Assembly (NCBI GenBank): GCA_036676475.1
Contig: JAKFCU010000094.1
Span: 1-36,171 of the forward strand
Length of the DNA stretch: 36,171 nucleotides
From: LC029 sp036676475
GTDB lineage: Bacteria; Bacillota; Bacilli; Aneurinibacillales; RAOX-1
Reading direction: 5' to 3'
Shown: in pieces, positions 1 to 6,300 of the stretch
Position numbering within the stretch: the stretch's first letter is position 1
Layout of the letters: each line of letters begins with the position of its first letter
Position numbers and translations under genes: made by a program
The notes under the pieces: model-generated
Seen by the model: only the letters and a program-made list of their open reading frames with translations
Database searches by the model: none
What the model was told of the DNA's origin: nothing

Positions 1-92
1 AAATACAAGTATAAACGGGGAAAACATTTTAGTCACTTAGAAAATCGAACATAAGTAAATTTTAGGTTTCTTATGAGAGGAGAGGGAATTAG

Positions 93-173
93 ATGGAACT
101 AGTCTATATCGAAAATGATAGAGTGGTAACAGATAGTTTAAGATGGACCCTGAAGTCAAGACACGGTTTTTAA
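93..173 (+). pseudogene. 5' fragment of phage antirepressor (Rha type), cut by IS
   Basis: The first 16 codons (MELVYIENDRVVTDSL) are the start of a Rha-family phage regulator; the reading frame then runs into the insertion sequence and stops at 171-173 after 27 codons. A purine-rich site (gaggagaggg, about 77-86) lies before the ATG at 93. If the IS and one copy of the 9-bp repeat are removed, codon tta at 138-140 joins aca at 1484 in frame and gives one continuous protein of about 256 residues with the fragment at 1476-2206. The 92 bases upstream hold no other gene. Confidence 0.8.
133..141 (+). repeat. 9-bp direct repeat, left copy, flanking IS
   Basis: ATAGTTTAA, repeated exactly at 1476-1484 on the far side of the IS. 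It reads as a target duplication because only one copy is needed to restore the antirepressor frame. Nine base pairs is longer than the 3-5 bp usual for IS3-family elements. Confidence 0.8.
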
Positions 174-300
174 TAAAATAAGGTGGATGAAACGAGGATC
201 AGTTAACGGTCTTTGGAAGAGGGCAGAGCCCCGTAGTGAGCCTGACCGGAGGGAAGACGAACTAGGGGAAAGCGAAGCTCGGCTCTATGAATCTAGTATT

Positions 301-1158
301 TTAATGGATGGCTAGAGAGTCCTCTTCAAAGAAGACATCAGCCGGTGTCCGGTAGTCTAACGATTGATGAACTCGTTTGTTGTTGTAGAAGTCTAGATAC
401 TCCGTTATCCCCGTTCTTGCTTCTCGAGGGTTGGTGTAATCTTTGAGATAGACTTCCTCGTACTTCAAGGAACGCCAGAGACGCTCCGTGAAGATATTGT
501 CAATGGCTCGTCCTTTTCCATCCATACTAATCTTAATCTCTGAATCTTTCAACAGGTTAATATACTGATCGCTAGTAAAATGACTTCCCTGATCACTATT
601 CAGGATGAGGGGTTTAAAGCTACCTAAAGCCTTTTTAACGGCTTCAAGAACAAAAGCAATCTCTAAACTTTGATCCAGTTCCCAACTGACGACATAGCGA
701 GAATACCAATCTAAGATGGCCACCAGATACATCCATCCACGCTTGAGGCGAATGTAGGTGATGTCGATACCCCATACCTGGTTAGAATGCAGAATGTGCA
801 GTCCCCTAAGCAAATATGGATAAATGCGATGTTCTAGGTTTCGCTTACTTAGGTTAGGACCTGGACAAATCCCGGCAATCCCCATCTCTCGCATATGACG
901 CTGTACGGCTTTACGATTGATCTGAGTCCCTTCCCGGCTTAAATGGGCGGAGATACGGCGAGACCCGTAAAAAGGGTACAGGGTGTAGACCTGATCAATT
1001 TGGTGCTTGATGGCCACTTCTTCCGGAGAAGGCCCCTTAGGCTTATAATACAGACTAGAACGATTAAGCTCTAAGAGCTCGGCTTGTGTTTTAAGAGGCA
1101 GCTCCGCGTTCTCCCATTCGAGTAAGGCGATCCGATCCTCTCTAGTCAGCGAGGCCAG
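301..1158 (-). CDS. IS3-family transposase OrfB, DDE catalytic subunit
   Basis: This is the catalytic half of the IS3-family transposase. It carries the rve integrase core: first Asp in WGIDITYI, second in LNSDQGSHF, and the Glu in FTERLWRSLK, with 35 residues between the last two (DD35E). It also has the HTH_21-like segment YPFYGSRRISAHL near the start. A GTG at 1015-1017 would give 238 residues, but family-like sequence continues upstream in frame (ALLEWENAELPLKTQAELL, then NRSSLYYKP) as far as the A9 tract at 1160-1168. There is no good start codon there, so it is probably made as a fusion with OrfA by frameshifting. The protein cuts and joins the element's ends. Confidence 0.88.
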   Translation of the reverse strand: MASLTREDRIALLEWENAELPLKTQAELLELNRSSLYYKPKGPSPEEVAIKHQIDQVYTLYPFYGSRRISAHLSREGTQINRKAVQRHMREMGIAGICPGPNLSKRNLEHRIYPYLLRGLHILHSNQVWGIDITYIRLKRGWMYLVAILDWYSRYVVSWELDQSLEIAFVLEAVKKALGSFKPLILNSDQGSHFTSDQYINLLKDSEIKISMDGKGRAIDNIFTERLWRSLKYEEVYLKDYTNPREARTGITEYLDFYNNKRVHQSLDYRTPADVFFEEDSLAIH

Positions 1159-1432
1159 ATTTTTTTTTGAGCCACGACAATTGAGTGGTCAAGCGTCCAA
1201 TCTCGGCATAGAGGTCATCAATCTGTGACTCATAGCCAGATTTCATTTTCTCAAGCTCTTTACCTTCTTTAGCAAAGAGTCCAGGAAAGCGTTCTAACGC
1301 TGTATTTTTCCACTGTCGCAGCTGATTTGGATGAATCCCATGTTCCGAAGAGATTTCATTCAAGGTTTTTTCTTCTTTAAGAATTTCCAGCACAATCCGT
1401 GCCTTCATCTCATCTGTATACCGTTTACGCAA
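1142..1432 (-). CDS. IS3-family transposase OrfA, HTH protein
   Basis: This 96-residue protein is the regulatory and DNA-binding half of the transposase. Residues 1-50 form the HTH_Tnp_1 helix-turn-helix (KRYTDEMKARIVLEIL, then HGIHPNQLRQWK), followed by a coiled-coil-like region (ELEKMKSGYESQIDDLYAEI) that usually mediates multimerisation. It ends LKKKSGLAD. The AAA-rich codons are an A9 tract (1160-1168 on the plus strand), the typical place for OrfA-OrfB frameshifting. Here OrfB is in the +1 frame relative to OrfA, whereas the -1 frame stops after a few codons, which is unusual for the family. Confidence 0.88.
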   Translation of the reverse strand: MRKRYTDEMKARIVLEILKEEKTLNEISSEHGIHPNQLRQWKNTALERFPGLFAKEGKELEKMKSGYESQIDDLYAEIGRLTTQLSWLKKKSGLAD

Positions 1433-1475
1433 CCTTAAAACTTCCTTTCTTCGTGTCTAAATTCCTGGGTCCATT

Positions 1476-1484
1476 ATAGTTTAA
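1476..1484 (+). repeat. 9-bp direct repeat, right copy, flanking IS
   Basis: ATAGTTTAA, identical to 133-141. It forms the first bases of the retained 3' part of the interrupted antirepressor gene. Confidence 0.8.
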
Positions 1485-2206
1485 CAGTTGCTGATACTTT
1501 TGGAAAAGAACACAAAAGAGTCATGCAAGATGTTCGGGAGCTTGGATGTAGTGATGAATTCAGTCTGCACAATTTCGTGCTCATCTCCTATAAAGACTCA
1601 ATGAACCGTGATAAACCAAAATATCTCATGACCCAAGATGGTTTCACACTATTGGTAATGGGATATACCGGGCAAAAGGCAATGGAGTTCAAGGAAAAAT
1701 ACATCAAAGAATTTAGACGGATGGAATCTTCACTTAAAAAACAGGTAATGCCTTCCTACATGTTCGATGATCCTATAGTCAGGGCAGAACGATGGATTGA
1801 GGAACAAAAACAAAAGCGACAATTAGAAACGGAAAAGCTCATGCTGGAGCAACGGATTGCTGAGTACGAACCTAAGATTACTTACTATGATCAAATCCTT
1901 CAGTCAAAAGGGGCTGTCACCATTACCCAGATCGCTAAGGATTATGGATTAAGTGGTCAAAAATTAAATGACATAATTCGTGATGAAAAAGTTCAGTATA
2001 AACAAAACGACCAATGGCTTCTGTATGCTAAGTATCATGATAAAGGATTTACCAAATCTCAAACGATTGATGTTGTCCATACGGATGGAAGCCGATCGGT
2101 AAAAATGAATACAAGATGGACTCAAAAAGGAAGGTTGTTTATCCACCAAATTCTTACTAGAAGGGGTATCATTCCTATGTTGGACAGGCAGCCGATCGCG
2201 AAGTAA
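1476..2206 (+). pseudogene. 3' fragment of phage antirepressor (Rha N-terminal plus KilAC/ANT domain)
   Basis: The frame is open from the IS junction (SLTVADTFGKEHKRVMQDVREL) and matches Rha-family regulators through about the first 85 codons (YLMTQDGFTLLVMGYTG, then FKEKYIKEFRRME). A charged linker follows, then a C-terminal KilAC/ANT domain (AVTITQIAKDYGLSGQKLND, then TRWTQKGRLFIHQIL). Such proteins normally interfere with the phage repressor and promote lytic growth. The first internal ATG (1523) would give 227 residues but has no convincing ribosome site and removes the start of the Rha fold. The gene is therefore called broken; residual function of the KilAC half cannot be excluded. Confidence 0.85.
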
Positions 2207-2210
2207 AACT

Positions 2211-2241
2211 ACTGAGGTTGAAGGGCAAAAGGTAGTATAAT
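2211..2241 (+). promoter_or_regulatory. Candidate promoter for ArpU leader
   Basis: A perfect -10 box TATAAT at 2236-2241 lies just after the antirepressor stop. The -35 region is poor (ACTGAG or TGAGGT at 2211-2218). Transcription from here would give a leader of about 135 bases before the ArpU gene. Confidence 0.45.
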
Positions 2242-2296
2242 GGACTTAATAGAATATCAGTCTGACCAGAGATCCTGGAGGACGCTGAATTGTTTA

Positions 2297-2360
2297 GTGG
2301 GGTGGACCACTGTCCGTAATGGGGCAGTACCACCACCTGGACAGTTTGGGGTCCTTTTTT
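2297..2360 (+). ncRNA. Structured leader element A (conserved with copy at 26918-26960)
   Basis: This leader stretch holds ATGGGGCAGTACCACCACCT at 2319-2338, matching 26941-26960 at 19 of 20 bases. Both copies have CAC(T/A)GTCC just upstream and a G-rich 5' arm (here GTGGGGTGG, 2297-2305) that can pair with CCACCACCT. In this copy CTGTCC (2310-2315) can also pair with GGACAG (2339-2344), and GGAC can instead pair with GTCC (2351-2354) before a run of T. That looks like alternative, attenuator-like folding in front of the ArpU ribosome site. No known RNA family was recognised. Confidence 0.45.
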
Positions 2361-2384
2361 CATTTACATAAGGAGGAATGTACG

Positions 2385-2831
2385 ATGAGTGATCAGCTTT
2401 CGTTTCTTCCCGAGATCGATAGAAAAGCAACCCAGAAACGAGTGGAAGAAGTTTTGGAAACCGCAAGGATATATAAACAAATCGGATTCGTAAGAAGGGA
2501 AATGAAGAGTACTCCTTCCTATTCCCCACGCTTTCACGGACAGACAAATGAAATAGGAGCACCGGTGGAAGATAGTGCGGTATGGAATACAGATCAAGAG
2601 GAGCGGATCCGTGTATTAACGGAACGAGTGGAGTGGGCTGTCACTAAATTGGCAAAGAAGGAACGAGAGATAATAAAGATGCGTTATCTTGAGGAAGAAG
2701 ATGGGTTCGATTACCTCATTAGCCAGGACCTAAACATGAGTGAGAGGACATACCGAAGAATTAAAGCAAGAGCTTTCTATAAGCTGGCTTTCATGTTGAA
2801 ACTTGAGGTTGTTGTACAGGAATCAGCTTGA
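2385..2831 (+). CDS. ArpU-family phage late-gene regulator
   Basis: This 148-residue protein matches the ArpU/RinA-like group of sigma-region-4-like regulators that switch on late genes in Bacillota phages. The N-terminal half (FLPEIDRKATQKRVEEVLET) is helical. The C-terminal half holds AVTKLAKKEREIIKMRYLEE followed by MSERTYRRIKARAFYKLA, a sigma-70 region-4-like helix-turn-helix. The start at 2385 is chosen because AGGAGG (2371-2376) lies 8 bases upstream; an earlier in-frame ATG at 2319 falls inside the structured leader. Its place just before the packaging genes is typical of ArpU. The targets are not identified here; candidate sites lie in 2832-2999. Confidence 0.85.
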   Translation: MSDQLSFLPEIDRKATQKRVEEVLETARIYKQIGFVRREMKSTPSYSPRFHGQTNEIGAPVEDSAVWNTDQEERIRVLTERVEWAVTKLAKKEREIIKMRYLEEEDGFDYLISQDLNMSERTYRRIKARAFYKLAFMLKLEVVVQESA

Positions 2832-2955
2832 AAAAATAGTGGCCGTTTTTTGACCGTTATTTGGCAGGGTATTGGCCCGCCATTTTGGTTATAAGGTGCT
2901 AATATGATATTAAGAAGTCATTTGCAAATGGTTTCTTTCCACTCCTATCACTTGG
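2832..2955 (+). promoter_or_regulatory. Intergenic region with possible late promoter and repeats
   Basis: Short related motifs (tggccg, ttgaccg, ttggcccg) follow the ArpU stop, then ATAAGGTGCTAA (2891-2902), which recurs at 3237-3248, and a 12-bp palindrome CATTTGCAAATG (2920-2931). TTGCAA (2924-2929) with CTATCA 17 bases on is a weak sigma-A-like match. Position after ArpU makes this a plausible late control region, without proof. Confidence 0.3.
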
Positions 2956-2988
2956 GTCGTCCATCAAAGGACGGCTCATTTTTATTTA
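2956..2988 (+). terminator. Hairpin plus T-run ahead of small basic gene
   Basis: GTCGTCC (2956-2962) pairs with GGACGGC (2969-2975), followed by tcatttttattt. It lies directly upstream of the next ribosome site, so it may act as a leader terminator. Confidence 0.55.
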
Positions 2989-3002
2989 TGAGGTGATTCG
3001 TG

Positions 3003-3200
3003 ATGAAGATCGAGGATCGTCGTGAAATTGAATTGCAGCAGCAAGCAGAGTATAAAAAGAAAGCTAGGAGAAGGCGCAAGAAAAAGAAGAAGGAGAACCT
3101 TTCATCATTTGGTACTCTTCAGGGAATGATGTTAGCTCGAGCCTATTACCGTGGACCAGGTGGAGCGATGAGGCAGCGGGAAAACGTAATTTGTAGGTAA
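3003..3200 (+). CDS. Small highly basic protein, unknown function
   Basis: 65 residues beginning MKIEDRREIELQQQAEYKKK. A run of Lys/Arg at about residues 20-34 follows, then a less charged tail (MMLARAYYRGPGGAMRQREN). The ATG at 3003 is preferred over the GTG at 3000 because GAGGTGAT (2990-2997) is then 5 bases away. The basic central helix suggests nucleic-acid or membrane-surface contact, but no family was recognised. It lies between ArpU and the packaging genes, where small phage proteins of unknown role are common. Confidence 0.6.
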   Translation: MKIEDRREIELQQQAEYKKKARRRRKKKKKENLSSFGTLQGMMLARAYYRGPGGAMRQRENVICR

Positions 3201-3204
3201 GTAA

Positions 3205-3226
3205 AAACCACCGACGAGGGTGGTTT
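3205..3226 (-). terminator. Terminator for the minus-strand membrane peptide gene
   Basis: AAACCACC (3205-3212) pairs with GGTGGTTT (3219-3226). On the minus strand it is followed by a T-run, and it sits at the end of the gene at 3225-3359; it can also fold on the plus strand. Confidence 0.6.
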
Positions 3227-3359
3227 ATGGGAGAAGATAAGGTGCTAACTTAGGGAAGTATTGAATGAAAAGATAGACAACAATCAGAGACATAGCGCTT
3301 ACCAAAAACCTATAACAAGTATCTGATAATCCATCTAATAACTTTTCAATAAAATACAT
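3225..3359 (-). CDS. 44-residue single-pass membrane peptide
   Basis: A short minus-strand gene: MYFIEKLLDGLSDTCYRF, then LVSAMSLIVVYLFIQYF, then PKLAPYLLP. Residues 19-35 form one hydrophobic membrane segment. AGGGAGGTGA lies about 7 bases before the ATG (3357-3359), and a well-formed minus-strand promoter lies upstream (TTGATA 3414-3419, TATAGA 3391-3396, spacing 17). It runs against the late operon, so it is likely expressed independently, perhaps in the lysogen. It is divergent from the membrane protein at 3497. Function unknown; a small toxin, holin-like or exclusion peptide are all possible. Confidence 0.7.
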   Translation of the reverse strand: MYFIEKLLDGLSDTCYRFLVSAMSLIVVYLFIQYFPKLAPYLLP

Positions 3360-3390
3360 GTTGTTTTCACCTCCCTTCCATAAGTTAATT

Positions 3391-3419
3391 TCTATAAAAT
3401 GAATCTATATTCCTATCAA
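3391..3419 (-). promoter_or_regulatory. Sigma-A-type promoter for the 44-residue peptide
   Basis: Read on the minus strand: -35 TTGATA (3414-3419), 17-base spacer, -10 TATAGA (3391-3396). It is placed about 30 bases before the start codon. Confidence 0.65.
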
Positions 3420-3429
3420 TTGTAAGAAT

Positions 3430-3458
3430 TTGTCGAACGAAAGATGTAGGAATATGTT
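3430..3458 (+). promoter_or_regulatory. Sigma-A-type promoter for membrane protein at 3497
   Basis: -35 TTGTCG (3430-3435), 17-base spacer, -10 TATGTT (3453-3458), about 38 bases before the start codon. It is back to back with the minus-strand promoter at 3391-3419. Confidence 0.5.
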
Positions 3459-3496
3459 ACCTCTTGACGAATTTGTTTGGAGGGAGGGATGGTTTG

Positions 3497-3997
3497 ATGT
3501 TGGATTTGATAGGGTTAATATTAGCAGCAATATTTTTCATGGTTTCAATATATCAAGTTTATGGGAAAAATCGAAGAATGTATAACCAAATTGATAATGA
3601 TCATATGTTTAAAGTATTTTATAAGAAGTTATTAGGTAAAGAAAAATCTAAAGGGTTATTAGAAGATCTTAAGTTTATTCAGGGTAAAATTGACGAATTA
3701 AGTAAATCTGATTTAAAGCGATTAAAAAGCTACCTTCATAGTTTAGAGAAACAGATTGGTGGAAAGCAATTTATAGGCATAATTGCTACACTTTTAATTG
3801 GACTATTTTGGTTTATGCTTAGAGAACCTACACTAGAGGATTTGAAGGGTTTCATACTATTTGTATATCCTCCTATACTAGTATTTCTATTTAATAGTTA
3901 TTATAGGTTTAAATTAAAAGTCTACCTTTTTAAAGAGCTGGTTGAGATCAGTCTAGAAGAAAAATCAAATGGCCGTGAGAGAATTGAATTAAACTAG
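3497..3997 (+). CDS. Membrane protein, unknown function (moron)
   Basis: 166 residues with an N-terminal membrane segment (LDLIGLILAAIFFMVSIYQV), a soluble charged middle (KEKSKGLLEDLKFIQGKIDE and on), and two close C-terminal segments (QFIGIIATLLIGLFWFML, then GFILFVYPPILVFLFNSYY). The start at 3497 has GGAGGGAGGG upstream; the frame opens at an earlier weak start at 3464. Codons are AT-rich compared with the flanking late genes, and it has its own promoter and terminator. With the divergent peptide this forms a compact inserted cassette between ArpU and the terminase. No family recognised. Confidence 0.65.
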   Translation: MLDLIGLILAAIFFMVSIYQVYGKNRRMYNQIDNDHMFKVFYKKLLGKEKSKGLLEDLKFIQGKIDELSKSDLKRLKSYLHSLEKQIGGKQFIGIIATLLIGLFWFMLREPTLEDLKGFILFVYPPILVFLFNSYYRFKLKVYLFKELVEISLEEKSNGRERIELN

Positions 3998-4009
3998 CGT
4001 CTATTCCTT

Positions 4010-4036
4010 GCACCCATTGAGGTGCTTTTTTCTTTT
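4010..4036 (+). terminator. Intrinsic terminator after membrane protein gene
   Basis: GCACC (4010-4014), loop, GGTGC (4021-4025), then a T-rich tail. It separates the inserted cassette from the terminase genes. Confidence 0.75.
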
Positions 4037-4076
4037 CCCAAAACCAACTCAAACAATCGGAGGTGGGTGATATGTA

Positions 4077-4982
4077 GTGGCGCGACAAAGAAGTCCGGAT
4101 CGAGACAAAGCCTACGAGATATGGCAGGAAAGCGGCGGTACCATGAAGCTGAAAGATATCGCCGATTCCTTGGGCGTTTCCGAAGGAACCATTAGGGGCT
4201 GGAAAAACAAAGATACATGGGATGAACAATTAAACGGAACGTTCCAAACAGATGAACGGAACGCTCCTAAAAATAAGGAACGTTCTAATAAAGGCGGGGC
4301 ACCCAAAGGAAATCAAAACGCTGTTGGACACGGAGCGCCAAAAGGAAATCAGAACGCTATAGGAAACATCGGAGGTCACGGTGGTCCACCTGGTAATAAG
4401 AAGGCGGAGACACACGGTTTCTTTTCTCGGATCTTCCCGGCAGAAGTTTTGCCTATTGCTCTTGAGATTATGGAGAAGGGCCCTATTGATATGCTTTGGG
4501 AGAACATCGTTATTAAATACACTGCGATCGTTAGGGCTCAGCAGATCATGTTTGTTCGAGACCAGCAGGACGAGACAAGAGTGGTCAAAAAGATGAAGGG
4601 CCTTGCCTATAATGAGATCACTAATCAAATGGAACCGGAAGAGATTGAGTATGAGATCCAACATGCCTGGGATAAACAAGCAACGTTCCTTAATGCTCAA
4701 TCACGGGCTATGTCTGAACTGCGCGGACTAATCAAAGATTTCCTACAGTTAAGTGGAGAGGATGACCATCGTAGGCTGCAGCTGGAGAAGATGCAGCAGG
4801 ATATCCGAATTCAGGATGAGAAGCTTACTATTGAAAAAGAGCGTCTCGAGATGGAGAAGAAAAAGCTCGATCCTCCTATCGACGATGCTCATGAACAGAA
4901 CAGTGGATATGAAGAAGCTCTTAATGCTCAGGTTGAGGCTGTTTTTGTGGATGAGGTGCTAGACGATGGCCAGGAAGATTAA
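4077..4982 (+). CDS. xtmA: Terminase small subunit (PBSX XtmA-like)
   Basis: 301 residues. The small terminase subunit recognises phage DNA and loads it onto the large subunit for packaging. Residues about 20-45 form an N-terminal helix-turn-helix (MKLKDIADSLGVSEGTIRGW). A Gly/Asn-rich linker with two copies of GAPKGNQNA follows, typical of PBSX-type small terminases, then a helical domain and a C-terminal coiled coil rich in Glu and Lys (EKLTIEKERLEMEKKKLD). The start is GTG at 4077 after GGAGGTGGGTGAT; the nearby ATG at 4072 runs into a stop. It overlaps the large subunit gene by 17 bases. Confidence 0.9.
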   Translation: MARQRSPDRDKAYEIWQESGGTMKLKDIADSLGVSEGTIRGWKNKDTWDEQLNGTFQTDERNAPKNKERSNKGGAPKGNQNAVGHGAPKGNQNAIGNIGGHGGPPGNKKAETHGFFSRIFPAEVLPIALEIMEKGPIDMLWENIVIKYTAIVRAQQIMFVRDQQDETRVVKKMKGLAYNEITNQMEPEEIEYEIQHAWDKQATFLNAQSRAMSELRGLIKDFLQLSGEDDHRRLQLEKMQQDIRIQDEKLTIEKERLEMEKKKLDPPIDDAHEQNSGYEEALNAQVEAVFVDEVLDDGQED

Positions 4983-6300
4983 ACGAACGACCTCGTTCAA
5001 ATTCCAGACATTTAGTCTCAAGCAGAAGAAGCTCCTCATGTGGTGGACAGATAAGAGTCCATATATTGAATATGACATGTTAATCGCTCATGGGGCCATT
5101 CGATCTGGAAAGACCATTTCCATGATTGATTCCTTTGTGACGTGGTCACTAGCCAAACATCGGAATCAGAATTTTATTGTTGCCGGTAAGTCGATGGGGG
5201 CGCTGAAGAGGAACGTTTTAGAACCCATGTTCCAGATCCTAACAGCTAAGGGAATAGACTATCACTATCATCGGTCGGAAAATCCTCATGTCATCATAGG
5301 GACCAATACTTATTACCTGTTTGGGGCAAACAATGAATCCAGCCAAGATGTCCTTCAAGGTCTTACCGCTGCAGGGGCCTACTTAGATGAAGTTGCTCTT
5401 TTCCCTCGTTCGTTTGTGGATCAGGCTATCGGTCGTTGTTCCGCTGACACGAGTCTAAATGGGGTTCTAAACGGAGCCAAGATTTTCTTCAACTGCAACC
5501 CTGCTGGACCATATCATTGGTTTAAGACTGATTTCATAGACAAGGCGAAAGAGAAGCGGATTCTAGTCCTTCACTTTACGATGGATGATAATCTGAGTCT
5601 CTCTGAAAAGGTGAAAGAACGCTTCAAGCGTATGTTTTCTGGGGTGTTCTTCAAGCGATATATCCTTGGTCTCTGGGTGATGGCTGAGGGTATCGTATAT
5701 GACATGTTTCATGAAGAAAGGCATGTCGTAAAAAAGTTGCCCGACTCGTTTGACCGGCTCTTTGTAGGCGGTGACTATGGGATTAACAACCCAACTGCTT
5801 TTATTTTGTTTGGTCAAAAGGGAACTGATTATTACGCTATTCGAGAATATTATTTTGATTCGAGTAAGGTAGGTAAACAAAAAACTGTGGCCGAACTTGC
5901 TGAGGATTACGTTCAGTTCATTGGAGCAGATGAACCGGAAATGGTATTCCTTGATCCATCCGCCGCAGCACTCATTCTTGAATTGAAGAAAAAAGGAATA
6001 CAAAATATTAAAGGCGCTGATAACAGTCGAAATGAAGGTATCCAGCATGTACAGAACCTTCTAGCGGACAAAGATGGGCGTCTTTTTATTTACCATACAT
6101 GCGTGAATGTCATTCGTGAATTCTTCTCCTATATGTGGGACCCAAAAGCACAGGCGCGTGGAGAAGATGACGTGATCAAAGAAAATGACCACGCTTTGGA
6201 CGCTTTACGCTATGCCTTATATACGATGTGGCATAGATTGCGAATTTCTGTTCAGCGTGAAGAGAGAAAACGAAAAGGGAAAGCGGGGTGGATTGGATGA
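4966..6300 (+). CDS. xtmB: Terminase large subunit (PBSX XtmB-like)
   Basis: 444 residues. This is the ATP-driven DNA packaging motor and nuclease. The Walker A motif AHGAIRSGKT lies at about 42-51, and Walker B with catalytic Glu at AGAYLDEVALF. The RNase H-like nuclease domain has Asp-rich motifs GGDYGINNPTAF (about 267), MVFLDPSAA (about 325) and NDHALDALRYALY (about 405). Length and motif order fit the Terminase_3/PBSX family. The gene overlaps both neighbours (ATGA overlap with the portal gene), so translation is coupled. Confidence 0.95.
   Translation: MARKIKRTTSFKFQTFSLKQKKLLMWWTDKSPYIEYDMLIAHGAIRSGKTISMIDSFVTWSLAKHRNQNFIVAGKSMGALKRNVLEPMFQILTAKGIDYHYHRSENPHVIIGTNTYYLFGANNESSQDVLQGLTAAGAYLDEVALFPRSFVDQAIGRCSADTSLNGVLNGAKIFFNCNPAGPYHWFKTDFIDKAKEKRILVLHFTMDDNLSLSEKVKERFKRMFSGVFFKRYILGLWVMAEGIVYDMFHEERHVVKKLPDSFDRLFVGGDYGINNPTAFILFGQKGTDYYAIREYYFDSSKVGKQKTVAELAEDYVQFIGADEPEMVFLDPSAAALILELKKKGIQNIKGADNSRNEGIQHVQNLLADKDGRLFIYHTCVNVIREFFSYMWDPKAQARGEDDVIKENDHALDALRYALYTMWHRLRISVQREERKRKGKAGWIG

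Larger units (their letters stand above)
142..1475 (-). mobile_element. IS3-family insertion sequence, 1334 bp, inserted in antirepressor gene
   Basis: Two overlapping minus-strand transposase frames (orfA, orfB) lie between imperfect terminal inverted repeats. One end starts TGGACCCTGAAGTCAAGACA at 144; the other, read on the minus strand from 1473, starts TGGACCCAGGAATTTAGACA; about 15 of the first 22 positions match. The exact ends depend on whether the 2 bases outside each TGGACCC belong to the element; the 9-bp repeat places them at 142 and 1475. Between orfB and the left end about 125 bases are non-coding and rich in short hairpins (for example AGAGCC 225-230 with GGCTCT 281-286). Confidence 0.9.

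Noticed and set aside
2319..2384. Longer ArpU start at 2319
   Set aside because: It lies inside the leader hairpin, and AGGAGG at 2371-2376 fits the ATG at 2385.
5563..6048. Long minus-strand open frame opposite the terminase
   Set aside because: It is opposite a clearly coding gene with strong motifs, has no ribosome site and no protein-like features.
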